Source: Portulaca oleracea
Lineage: Eukaryota > Streptophyta > Magnoliopsida > Caryophyllales > Portulacaceae
Direction of reading: 5' to 3'
NCBI GenBank assembly: GCA_029582165.1
Contig: CM055870.1
Span: 41,523,513-41,587,512 of the forward strand
DNA: 64,000 bases
The stretch's first letter is position 1, and every line of letters begins with the position of its first letter. A program made the translations under genes and the position numbers. The notes under the pieces are model-generated. The model ran no database searches. It had not been told where the DNA came from and was given only the letters and a program-made list of their open reading frames with translations. Shown one piece after another: positions 25,611-37,727 of this stretch.

Positions 25611-28600
25611 ATGTCGGACGATATGTTCATTCATTTCTCGTCTAACTCCTCCAATCAATCTGATAACTCATTGCCTACTAAGATTGCAAAACTCGAAGCT
25701 CGGTTAGTGGGCAAGGGCTCGGGTTCGAGCTCCACCGCTCCTCCTGCTCAGACCGTTTTGCCGTCTAATTCTTTAGCGAGGTTTGGTGTTGCTGAGAATT
25801 CAGCTGAGCCTTCTATTTCCAGCGACTCCGACGATGATGTAAGTCCATACCATAATCTTTCCTTCCTGTTTGCAAACCTAATTGTTTCAACATCTACCAT
25901 TCTCATGTATAGTTACAATTGCCCTTAAAAAAATTACATTAACGAGATGCCTGGATATCTGTAGTAGGCTTTGGGTTATGTGTAATAGTAGAACATATGT
26001 TACATCTTGAAGTTCTGGATGCCTTATTAAGTGTAATTTTTGATACAAATACATTGGTGTGTCAGTCCTTTTTGATGAAGTCATGTGCGAGCTTTTTAAT
26101 CCCCAACTGGGGTTTTCCCTTTTTAGTTTAACGTTGGGAATTTTGATTTATGTATAAGATCTGTAGCTTTATGAATCTAAGTGAAAGTTAATTACCTGTC
26201 TCAAGCATAGACAGTAGTAACTGGTTTCTAGGGAGAGTTGGTGAGAGTATCTTGTATGTTTTTTTGATAAGTAATCAAAATATGTGCTGCAGGAACAGCA
26301 AAGGGATGTCACCCAATTGCAAAATGTGGCAAATACAACAACACTCATTCCCCAAGCTCTCTCCAATCATACATCACCAAAATCCGATTAGTTAAATTTT
26401 TTTTTTTATCTCAAGCACCAAACTCCAACTATATAATATCCTCAAAAGCTAGAGCAGTAGAGCTTGAAATCTTCAAGGGACAGAGCTTTGTCCTTAAAAA
26501 CCTGTCTGATTTCTCTCCTTCCAAGTGACCCACAAGACCACAAATATCTAAAGCAACCAAATTCCACACAGTGTGAACACAAGTGACCAACACATTCTTT
26601 GAAGTATCTTGTTTGATTGTGTGCACTTTCTTTGGTTTGTCTCTTCGAGGATGATGATGTGGCACAAGATCATGTAAGGAAGAAAGTTGTCTTGTGGAGA
26701 AGGAATTCAGTGTGCCATTAGTAAGAAAACATTAGTGTTTTGAGTGGAAAAATGCAGTATATTAGATGTTTTCCGAGTTATTTGTTTACTCAACTGCATG
26801 CTAGTGCATTTTTAATCCCAAGAGTTTTTTGCATATTCTCATATGTGATTTGTGTATACTTTGGAGTGTGTCATAGCACATTGGATATGACTCATTCTTA
26901 AAAGGTGTGTATATCAGGGAAAATAAGCTATATGTCGATTTATTTAACCTCGATCTTCTTAGCTTAATTTTGTAAGTGCATTCCTTTTACTTGAACACTG
27001 GAAGCCAGTTTAGCAATGATAAAGTACTGATTTGCTTGTCGCAGCAAACAATATTGTGTCGCCATCTTCTTTTTCACTTTTAGAAGTCATTTGATTTTTA
27101 CAAGATGGTACCTTGGTTCTAACCACCACAAGTTAGTTGTTCATTTTTCTTGATTCGCCATCCTGAAAGGTTCCCTGTTCATTATAGTCCTTTGTTCTAT
27201 TTATTACTACCATTATTTGTTGATTTATGTATGGTTAGTAAACAAATATCACAGTGCCAATAACCAACATACATGCATGAAGACAACTGAGGTCATTCAA
27301 CCATTCGAGCTGGCGGTCCAAAATAATGATGTAAAACAGACCAAGGTTACTATAGGATTAAACGACACAACCTGAACGTCCTAAGGTTTCCATGTTGGTC
27401 TGTAGCAACTCTGTTATTCAGTCTGTTAAAGGACTCCGTGGAAAGTTGTAGGGTGGCATTTGAATGTCCAATAATGAAGGGATATGTGGTTAAGTCGCCT
27501 AGTGATTTAGCAGCAACTATGGTAGGAATGAAGAACTCCAACTAGGCTGCCTAATGATTCAGCAACAACTATAGTGGAAATGATGCAACTTTTCTGCCTG
27601 ATGAGGTATTTGACCTTCCAACAACTAAGGATCAGTAATACCCAAACACTTAGGCAGCAATGCTACGAAACCATAATGCATTAAGAAAAGATCAACAAGT
27701 GCTTAAGTACACCTTTAATCAGCCAACTGACTCACTGATTTACAGTTTGTAGTTCCAAAGATATTTTATTAGGGGTAGAAATAGAACTAGTGATTCTAAG
27801 CTAATACTTGATCCAGAAACACCAGAATTTAAAATGCACCACTGCAGCGCCCCTAAGGTGAGTTAGATACAGAAACACCACTAACGTACACTTAAGAGCC
27901 CTAAGGATAACCACTGAATTTGGCCAAAATTTGGATACAGCCTTAAGGGATTTCAACTTTAATGGACTCAAAAACTAAACATCAAGCTCTCATATATCTC
28001 GTGCATTTCCATACAAGCAAATGAGAGTGCCTATTTACAGGAAAAAAAGGCCCCTAAATGAGATTCGAGTCACTGTTCAATTAGTGACCTCAATCAGTGC
28101 TTAGCTTAACTTAATGTGAACAAAGCAAAAGCTTAATATCTCTGAGACTATCGGTTGTGAAGTACATACATAAGGAACAATTATTAATTGCTGATTACTC
28201 AGGAAGAAGTTACCAATTTGTTGATTTTAACAAAACAAGCAAGCTAGCAGGCGGCTCTCAAAAGTCAAAAAAGTAATCAACCTATTTTCTGGCCTCAGAA
28301 GGCTTCCTATTTTCCCATTGCTGTGCTATTGGTCTGTGCTCTTCCGATCCATTCTGGTGATGTTGGCCAATTGTAATTTAGGCGGGAAAACCAGTTGGTA
28401 GTTATCAAACTAGTAGGCTAGCCCTTACCAGGGTGTCTGGATTGAGCTGAATACTGCACTGTCTAATCTCTTGCTTGATTGAGCCATCAAAATAGTTTTG
28501 CATGAAACTTAATGGATCATTCCAGAAAGCTAACTCAACAAGAAAAATGGTAGTGCAATTCTTGATCATAGTTGGTGTGATTGAGCTCTGTGAGGGATGG

Positions 28601-31600
28601 ACCATTCCAGGAAGGTATGCAAGTGAAAAGAGTAGCCTTTGCACTGGCTGTTGGGACTGGTTCTCACAGCATGTTAACCAAGGCTTCATGGGCTACCTCT
28701 GACCTTGGTGCAATCCTTGATCATAGTTGATGTGATTAAGCTCTGTGAGGAATGGTCTCCATCATTTGTGCTCTATTTTGTCCGATTTTGTGGTTTCTAA
28801 AAGCTGCTATATGAATAATAGACTATGCTCTTGATTGCATTCGTTCCGAATTCATATATTCTGCTGAGTTACCTCCTTTACAATACTAATCTGCTGTAAT
28901 ATTTGATTTTATATTGATAATCCCCTTTTCCGGTTATGTTTTATGAGACTACGTATTTGTGTTATTTTAAATTCATACTTATATTTTTATGGAAAATGGA
29001 GACTTCATCCCAAAAGTTGCTATGATTTCTATGTTAGTTTTATGATCATGAATGTGGCTGAGACAGCATTCTTCACGAGAACTAGCACTTGTATTCCTTG
29101 TTGCATTATCATGTTTGAATTCAAGTCAAGGAAAATGGGAGAAGAGGCGATATTTTTTTTAAAAGAAAAATGGATTTGAATTTGTGGAGGATATGAGGTA
29201 GTTCATTGGCATCCTGGTGCTTATCATTCCTGGGAATGATGATACATTAGCCATATTTGCAATTAATTCCCTCACTTTATGGCCTTACTTATAAAGTTAT
29301 AATAGGATAGCATAGATAATGTCATATATTTTGTGACTATGGATATTGAACCGTTCTTATTTTTAGTTTGGGGGGGGGGGGGGGTGGGGGGTAATTTATT
29401 CGCCTGAGGTTCCCCTCAAACAAACATATTTAGTTAACTTGGAAGACCTACAATTTGGAAATTCTGCAGTGTTCTATTCTCTAGGAATAAAAAAGGTGAC
29501 CTTTTGTTTTGAAAGAAATGCGACTGCGAAACTGTATTCTTCTCAGTTTATCTCTTTTTATTTAGATCTTTCTGTTGAGGCCCGTGGGAGAGGGAGTGGG
29601 TTGAGCATTTTGAAGGAAAAGCATTGTATCAAGTCATCGATCACATATTTGTGCATCAAAAATGTTTGCCAGTTTGGATGTCGGGTTCTAATTTGAATTC
29701 TGATTTCGCTTTCTAGAGTGGTGGGGAATTCCTGATACAGGCCAACACTTTGAAGCGCCAGAAATTTGAAGAAGACAATGTATCTGTTTTGGACAATGCT
29801 GAGGTAGCGTCAATCTACTAGTTTTGCTTATTTTTGAAACGTTGTAGCTCTCTAATATTCTCAACTTATGTTAAGTTATAGCTTCAGGTTGCCCTTTCCC
29901 TCCTTTATTATGCTTTTCAATACTGACGTCAATTCAAGCCTGAAGGTTGGTTCCTAGTCAGAAGAAAGAGGGTTCTGATGGAAAAAAGATCATAATTGAA
30001 ATACAATGCGACAACCTATATAGATGTCATGGCTTTGCTGCTTTGCAAACTAAATTTGTTAAGTATTTTGTCCCTCATTCCCATGAAGAAAGGAAGGAAG
30101 GTATCTTAGCTCATTATAATAAGATGATAAGAAATTGAGGAGTTAAGCTAGATAGATAGTCTCATGACAGCTTAATTTGTGGCATTTCTTTTACCACCTT
30201 TGATGAGAAAAATAACCTGCCCCGCCGGGGGGGAGGGGGGGGGGGGCGGAGGGTTGATTTATCCGTTGCTGGTGCATTTTTTTGTGAGTTAACTTATAGC
30301 TGTCCTAAGCAACCAGCTTTCTACTTTCCTTTCAAGTGTCCCCACCTTTAATTTTTCTTCTTATTGTTGTGGCTCTTTATGACGGATGAAGATATTTGTC
30401 TAAGGTTTGAGCTCCCCTTTATAAGTTTGTTAAGAATTTTGTGGGATGGGGTTGTTTTGTTCTCTGAATTCTGCAGATGGGCCTTCCTGTTGATTTTCTT
30501 GGCAATTGCCCCTTTCCATTTGCAATACTGCATTACTGCCTGCAGTAACTGCGCATTTTTGTTCTTTTAGGGAGACCTATGGACTGGGGATAGTAGGTTT
30601 TTCACTTCCTTTGGCTATTAGATGCATCAATGCCTTTGGATAGTTCCATGAGTTTCATGCACAATTGCATAGCTTTTCTAGAACTATCGCATACCTTTTT
30701 AATTCTTATAATTGAACTGTATCTGGAGATGAGTAATGAGAAGGCCATCACAGATATTTTCTACAAATTAAGGTAGGGTTGATGACAGGTTGTCAGTGCT
30801 GAGAAGCAAAAGACCATAGTGAAGACACCTCTCAAGACTGTTATTGACACAAATAAAAGAAAACAGGGTCGTGGTAGGCCACAAGGATCAACTGGTCGGG
30901 TACGTGGTTCAAAATCTAATGATCAAACCAAGACCCAGACGTGTCCATCAGCCGTTTCAGCTGCAAATGGTCAGGCAGATATCTCAAATCACAAGGTGGC
31001 ATATTTCTGTTTTCATACATCTTTCTTCCTTATTTGTTCTTTTGGAAAACTGCTGAAAATAGTTGGCTACCATTCTTCTTTGCGTAGTGTTCGATTTTAG
31101 AACAGTTTCGTTTTCTTCCAGGATATAAGGACAAAGGAGTTGTTTGGTAATGGTGGTGGCCTTTCTAGAGAGGTATATTTCTTTTCTCCGTTGAGCTAAG
31201 AGTGCCTCTTCCAGGATATAAGGACAAAGGAGTTGTTTTCTTCCACGATTCTTGCCTCTTCCAGAAGAAAGACAAGAAGGAAAAACATAAAGAGGGTAGA
31301 GAGATTAAAAAATAGAGCAAATACAGCAAAAAGAAGTAGATAGGGCAATATACATCAATGTTGGTTCATATGAGCTGATACAGAACGAGTTCTTTCAAAT
31401 GTCTTAGTGACATCCTTCTCCTATTTTGTTATTAGGATGAGGTTGCTTCTTTGCGTGTTCAAGTTGCAAATCTGGAGGAGGAGCTACGGAAGACACGGGA
31501 GGAAAATGCTAATCGTAAGCATTTTTGCCAGGAATTAGAGAAGGTAGATGACAGTGACGGTGGATGCTTTCTGCTGCTAGCTTTCCAATAGCTCTATTGT

Positions 31601-34600
31601 GTATGCTTGATGGCAATAATTGCATTCTTCTGATTTATCAGGAACTTAAGGAACGTAAAGAATGTGAAGAACAAATGAAACCCAAGGTTTGTGATTTTTA
31701 TGTTATCATGGATGGTTCGATGGCTTGATTCCAAATTTGCAATATTCACATGAAGAACAGCTGTTGGTTGAACAAGAAGATTTTGTTTCCTTTTTTGCAA
31801 ATTGTTGCTGTGGATAAAGTGGGTGATAGATGCATGTGTTTTCTGAGGCCAGTTTTATATCCATGTGATCTAATATGCAGCGGACAAAGATAATATCTGA
31901 TCTGCTGATATCTGTGTCAAAAGCGGAGAGGCAAGAAGCTAGGATGAAAGTACGACAAGATTCCTTGAGACTTGGCAATGTCGGAGTGATAAGGTACAAA
32001 GCCTGCATGTGGACTTTCTATTACCTTGCATTATATGCTTTCCTATTATTTATGTCGCTTAACTCAAAGATTTAGATGAATGAACGTAAGAATTTTCAAT
32101 GATAATCTTATTGTGGAGGAAAGATGTCATTCATTTTGCAATTGAATTAAGATGATGATATTTCCATGCTACTTATAAAAAAAATAGATGATTTTCCTTG
32201 TTATCTGTTCTTTGGAGAAAGGGAGGTGCCTTGATGCTAAAAATATGTTTTCTTGTTCTAACATATGTCCTATTTGTATGAGATATAAACCTTGTTTGGT
32301 AGGTAGCTTTTTGAGCTCAAAAAGTTGTCCTATTAGCTTTTTGACTAAAGTCAAAAAAGCTCCCTGAGGTGTTTGGTAAACAATTTTTTATGTTAGCCTT
32401 TTCTCTTTTGGACCTTAAAAGCTACTCGAAGAAACTTTTTCAAGGAGCTTTTAACTTTTCCATATTATAATTATTTTATTAATACCCTCATATTTTCAAC
32501 AAAATTGCATTGAATTGTAAATTATTAATTAATACATTTAATTATTGATCAACACAAAATAAAATTTGCATGTGTTGTCATCGTGTTATGTTTAATTATT
32601 AACTAATATTTTAATTTAAATTTATAGAGTTAACAAAATTATTCATCTTATTAACTTTAGCCATATCATGGAATTTTTTATGTCATAAATTCCAATAATT
32701 ATTAGAAGGAAAATAGATTTGGCATTGAATAATAATATAATTAGTATAGAATGTTGAATATGAAAAATCGATACTAAAGAAAATTTTTATTTCATAATTA
32801 TCAACTTCCATTTTATTTTGAAGCACATGTAGACATAAAATAAAAAAAGTGCATTGCTCTAGGTTTAAATAGAATTTCACCAACTTCCTTTTTCACAAAT
32901 AACTAATCTTACCAAACACTCTGCAAACTGTTAATCCAAATAACTAAGTCAAACAGCTAAACCAAACAACTAACTACTATTCCAAGCAGCTAACAGCTAA
33001 CACCTGATAGCTGGTTGCTAAACAGGGCCATAAATTGGTTGGGATAATGGAGTTCATGTTTTGGAATTGTTATATCTTGCAGAACATTGAAAGAAAAAAG
33101 TTTGTAGAAACGGCTGTGGACTGTATCCCTTTTTTTTTTTTTTTTGGTTATGATTGTCAGGGAAGTTATTAAGGTAACTTTCTTCCTCTGCACACGTTTA
33201 AAAATTGTCTGGTCACTGGAGAACTAAGGACGAGTACAAATGGTACTCTTACTCCTTTCTACCCCTTCCATATTTTCATCGTCTTTCAGGTGCAAAAAGA
33301 GAGTAAAGTAAATTTTGCTCGTGGTACTTCACTGCTGTCTGTTATTGTCGAACATCTCAATTCTAACATATTGACAAGAACTGGTGACTACTCTTCCTGA
33401 AGGATTCGAGAAGATGTGTCTTCGATTACAGTATTAAAATAGCAGTTATATAGCACATTGCAGGATGAAATTGTGTATCCACTCAACTTCTCCTCTCTGA
33501 TGTGGGAGCATAATTATGGAATGCTACATTTTAGATCCATGCATGCTTTTCCTTTTCTCTTATTTATTTATGGATTTTATTTATTTATTTATTTATTTTT
33601 TTGTGTTTTGGGTTCTCTTATTAATTTATTCTAAAACTGGCTGAACTTCCAAACACAGTTCTCATGTACATCACTTGTAGAATATCCACCTGTTCTCATA
33701 TAGCATAAAAAGTTTGAAGCTTATGAGTTATGACCAAATACAGTTCAACTTCAACATGAATTAATCTGGACCAGGAATTTGCTACATGTCAAAGCTTTGA
33801 TGTAGGACTACCTACGCTTAAGCTTTTGTTACATAATTACTTGCTAAAGCTTTGATGCAAGACTACCTACGCTTAAGCTATTTTGGAAAGCTTGTTACCA
33901 TTATAGGCTTTTATCCTATGACTGCATAGATTTCCTTTTCTAGGTATCAGTGTGGAACACTGTTGACTTTCTATGCACTTAGGTGGAGCGTTGCCAATAT
34001 TTGTCAATGGTGTACCATCATTTTTCTTGTTGTGTTTATGTCATCTCAATTTTACAGGGCAGGGACTGTCATATCTGAGACATGGGAGGATGGACAAGCA
34101 TTGAAGGACATCAATGCTCATCTTGTAAGGCTTCTCTGGGATTGCAACTGTCTTTTCTTTATGTTATGCTGCTGTGCTCTTCCACTGTGACTCACCAATG
34201 GCTTGCTAGCTCGTAAAATTCATTGAGTTTATCAATGATTGTTGTCACTGGACTCACTGCATGCTTTTGGATTTTTCGGATTTATTGCAGATTGGATATT
34301 TTGGTCACAATACCAATTTAAATGCGTTCAAAGTTAGACCATAATGCTTCTGGTTACATCATATTTGAAAAATTTCTTTGCTTCAATTAAGAATTTCTCC
34401 CAACCAGTCAACATAAGAACCAAGTTGATTGCAAAGAATGTAATAAATGTATTCATAGGGAACCACTTTATTGGATCAAGCTTCTTTTCTACCTTTTTCA
34501 CAGTAACTTTGTGCTGGTGAAACGCTTGGCTTGGTAGATAGGATATTTGTCCTTTTTGGACTTATTGCAGATTGGATATTTTGGTCGCAATGCCAAGTTA

Positions 34601-37600
34601 AATGTGTTCAAAGTGACCATAATGCTTCTGGTTATATCATATCTGAAAATGTTCTTTGCTTCAATTATGAATTTCTCCCAACCAATGAACAACATAAGAA
34701 CCAGTTGATTGCAAAGAATGTAAATGCTTTGTTGGATCAAGCTTCTTTTCTACATTTTTTACTGTAATTTTGTGCTGGCGAAATACTAGGCTTGGCAGAG
34801 AAGGATATTTGTGCTTTAAGTGATTGTGGTTCAGGTCATAAATTATGACCAATTTCAAGTAATCAATGCTAGTATTTTACAGAGACAATTGTTAGAAGCA
34901 AAGGAAATTGTTGAGAGGCAGCGGAAATCATTGAGAAAGAGGCAATCTGGTACACTATTTTGTTATGTTAAGCTTTCTTTTTATGTATGGCTCTTTGATT
35001 AAGTTGTAAATATTTATGGCTCTTTGATTAAGTTGTAAAATTACCATATCCATTTTTCTTGTCTTCCTATCCTTTTAACTCCTCAGTTGTGATGTTTTTG
35101 ATTTTCATAGCTTTACTAAGATATGATGTTTTTGTTCCTCATTCATTACTTCTTTTTCATCGTTGTACTCTTTTAGTTTTTTATTTTTTATTTTTGGAAA
35201 TGAACCCTTTATAGATGTGTTCCAACTTCCAATTAAGAAAAAAGTTTTTAAAGGTGTTCCGTGTCTGTTTTTCCTTAATGCCAGACTGCATGAGTGGTGT
35301 CTATGACTTTAATATGGCTTTCTTAAATGATTAATCTTCTTCCTAGCTGTCTGCAGTCTGTCCTTTTGTGTCAAAGTCGTAAAATTGTCTCATTTCTAGG
35401 CTTGATGATCCATTTTCTAATCTCAGCCAGTCAGCCTCCTTGACAATATACAGTCATGTCTAAGTTTGTTAACTTTATTATTTGTTCAACTATATGTTAT
35501 GTAATTTTCGTTGTTTTTGTTCATTATATAGATAAGGGCGATGGCGGTGAAACAGAGTCATTGGTCCAAGAGGAAGACTTTATGATCCAGGATGAAATCT
35601 ATAAATCACGTCTGGCTAGTATCAAACGAGTATGTTTTCGTTTGTGTCATTTATCATTGAGCATTATCAATATTCTCAAATTTTTGCAAATGACTTTGAG
35701 ATTACTGTTTGCTGTCTTGTCATATATAGGAGGAAGAAGCGGTCTTGCGTGAGAGAGAGCGCTATGAACTAGACAAGGGGAGGCTCATACGTGAGATGAA
35801 GCGTATACGGGATGAGGATGGCTCCCGTTTTAATAATTTTCCAATTTTGAACCATCGATATGCTCTCCTGAATCTTCTAGGGAAAGGAGGATTTAGTGAG
35901 GTTTACAAGGTTTGACTCCCTGATATCCTCACAGAGTTAATTTGGATGTGGCTCTTCTTGCCAGTATAGGCAATGTCAGTATATACATTTTTGCAGTGAT
36001 TTGAAGTGCGAAATTTCCGGCAGGCTTTTGACTTGGTAGACCATAGATATGTTGCATGTAAACTCCATGGTCTTAATCCCCAGTGGAGTGAAGAGAAGAA
36101 ACAAAGCTACATCAGGCATGCTATTCGGGAGTACAACATTCACAAGTCACTGGTTCATAATAACATTGTCCGCCTTTGGGACACTTTCGAGATAGACCAA
36201 AATACATTTTGCACTGTCTTGGAGTTTTGCAGTGGTGAGAATATAGGGCCATGTTTCATGATGTGATATTTTGTTTTACTTGGGCATTCTGGTTGTTTCC
36301 TTGTTTGTTCTTCATAGATTATCACCTGGTTTTCGTCAGGCAAAGATCTTGATGCAGTTCTCAAGGCAACACCAGTATTACCAGAAAAGGAAGCAAGGAT
36401 AATTATTGTGCAGATCTTTCAGGGGCTTATTTACCTGAATAAGAGGACACAAAAAATTATTCATTATGATTTGAAGCCTGGCAATGTGCTTTTTGATGAG
36501 CTTGGAGTAGCTAAATTGACGGATTTTGGCCTGAGTAAAATAGTAGAGGAGGATGTTGGGTCGCAAGGCATGGAGCTTACTTCCCAGGGAGCGGGAACAT
36601 ATTGGTGAGTCTCACTAGAAAAGTGACATTGTATACCCTCTTCAGCTCAAGAAAATTTTAATTTGGTCCATAAATAAGCATATGCTAACCTTGTGAAGAT
36701 GTATTTGTGGCGGCAATCCTTTTCTATCTCAGTTTGTCTTTGAGAGAAGGCTTGTTTCGTATTTTTTTTATAAAAAAATTATGTTAGCCTTCCTTTGTCA
36801 AAAGGAGAGCCTTTATGGTATTTTCTTCTCTCCGTCAGGTACCTACCTCCGGAATGCTTTGAGCTGCACAAGACACCGTTAATATCTTCCAAGGTATGTT
36901 TGTGCCTGATTTGTTTGATTAATCGATCTCTCCCAGTTCAGTTTGCACGTCTTGACTTTCTTGCAGCTGATTCCGTTACATGCTGCTTCACTAGAGGGCT
37001 AGTTTAGAGTTCAAACTTCCTGCTCAATTATCAATTATCCTTTTCTGGAAGACACACGTTATCTTCTGTGATCATATTCTAAAACAGGTCGATGTCTGGT
37101 CAGCTGGTGTTCTGTTTTACCAAATGCTCTTTGGCAGACGTCCTTTTGGACATGATCAAACTCAGGAGCGGATTTTACGAGAGGATACCATTATCAAAGC
37201 AAGAAAAGTGGACTTCCCCTCGAGACCTAGTGTCTCTAGTGAGGCTAAAGTGAGTTGGAAGATCATCATCTTTGCTTATAATGCACTTTACTATCTGTAT
37301 GAGTCCTCTTATTAAGATTTCTCACAAAACTGTCCCTATCCTGCACTGAAGAATTTCGCAAACTAATTGCTTACATACATCTGGACTAAGGTTGTCCCTT
37401 ACAAATTGATTCCCTATACCTTATTTTGGCAAGATATGCCTTCGGTCCCACCCACCCACACACACACACTCTTGGTGGGAGAAATGGGTGGGTTGGGGGA
37501 AGACTTGGGTTGTGCACTGGGGTTGATTTTCTTGCTTAACTGTCTTTTTAAATAAAGTTTTTATTTTTTAATTCTCATGATAAACTTTCCTTGAATTGTT

Positions 37601-37727
37601 GAAGTAAGCTATTAGTATTTCCTTGGTGTAGGAGCTGATACGGCGTTGTCTTACCTACAATCAAGCTGAAAGACCTGATGTTCTGAGTCTTGCTCAGGAT
37701 TCATATCTAACATATGCTAAAAAATAA
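25611..37727 (+). CDS. TSL: TOUSLED-like serine/threonine protein kinase, 16 exons, 679 aa
   Basis: A nuclear kinase of the TLK family, which acts on the histone chaperone Asf1 and supports chromatin replication and, in Arabidopsis, organ development. Exons: 25611-25838, 29717-29803, 30789-30995, 31122-31172, 31436-31543, 31642-31686, 31881-31993, 34058-34124, 34883-34949, 35532-35629, 35730-35909, 36024-36234, 36340-36604, 36839-36893, 37088-37249, 37632-37727. They join in phase to 2040 nt with GT-AG introns throughout. The product begins [18 protein letters not shown], as in plant TOUSLED; its length is close to the roughly 690 residues of Arabidopsis TSL. An AT-hook-like RGRP lies at residues 133-136, and coiled coils at about 192-242, 297-323 and 340-385. 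The kinase domain has [10 protein letters not shown] (408-417), Lys430, HYDLKPGN (Asp531), DFG (549-551) and PPE (579-581). All catalytic residues are present. Intron 1 is 3.9 kb. Confidence 0.95.
28556..28757. repeat. Direct duplication in TSL intron 1
   Basis: A block of about 46 bp (GCAATTCTTGATCATAGTTG… to …CTCTGTGAGGGATGG) at 28556-28601 recurs at 28711-28757 with a few changes. The 109 bp between has no recognised feature. Confidence 0.8.
29370..29391. repeat. G-run in TSL intron 1
   Basis: A run of 15 G, a T, then 6 G on the coding strand, able to form a G-quadruplex. Such runs are also prone to base-count error. Confidence 0.8.
30227..30253. repeat. G-run in TSL intron 2
   Basis: G7-A-G12-C-GGAGGG on the coding strand, a second potential G-quadruplex in the same pre-mRNA. 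Confidence 0.8.
31208..31295 (+). other. Duplicated exon 4 acceptor region, possible alternative exon
   Basis: The 31-nt sequence spanning the exon 4 acceptor (31115-31145) recurs exactly at 31208-31238 inside intron 4. From its acceptor the copy is open in the gene's phase for 27 codons (31215-31295) and then meets GTAGAG, a possible donor. It could be a mutually exclusive exon or a chance relic of duplication. Confidence 0.4.
32291..33029. mobile_element. MITE-like element in TSL intron 7
   Basis: The left edge CCTTGTTTGGTAGGTAGCT and the right edge AGCTGGTTGCTAAACAGGG are imperfect inverted repeats, and subterminal AGCT/GCTAA motifs repeat on both sides. The 740-bp body is AT-rich and non-coding. 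No convincing target-site duplication was found, so the family is uncertain (hAT-like termini). Confidence 0.6.
34281..34820. repeat. 280-bp tandem duplication in TSL intron 8
   Basis: Two adjacent copies (34281-34560 and 34561-about 34820) start TTATTGCAGATTGGATATTTTGG and share CCATAATGCTTCTGGTTA and GGATCAAGCTTCTTTTCTAC. They differ at roughly one base in ten and by indels. Each copy begins with an acceptor-like TTGCAG. Confidence 0.85.
35991..35999 (+). promoter_or_regulatory. Decoy splice acceptor followed by a stop codon, TSL intron 11
   Basis: A pyrimidine-preceded TTTTTGCAG ends at 35996, 27 bp before the acceptor used in the model (CCGGCAG, 36023). Exon 11 ends in phase 0, and the first codon after the decoy is TGA. 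Use of the upstream site would truncate the protein in the kinase domain just after the glycine loop. Confidence 0.5.

Noticed and set aside
26429..26665. 78-residue minus-strand ORF in TSL intron 1 as a LINE remnant
   Set aside because: No RT or zinc-finger motif is visible; the resemblance was too vague to report.
32291..33029. Target-site duplication for the intron 7 MITE
   Set aside because: Flanks share only ATAAA out of register; no 8-bp match exists at the inferred ends.
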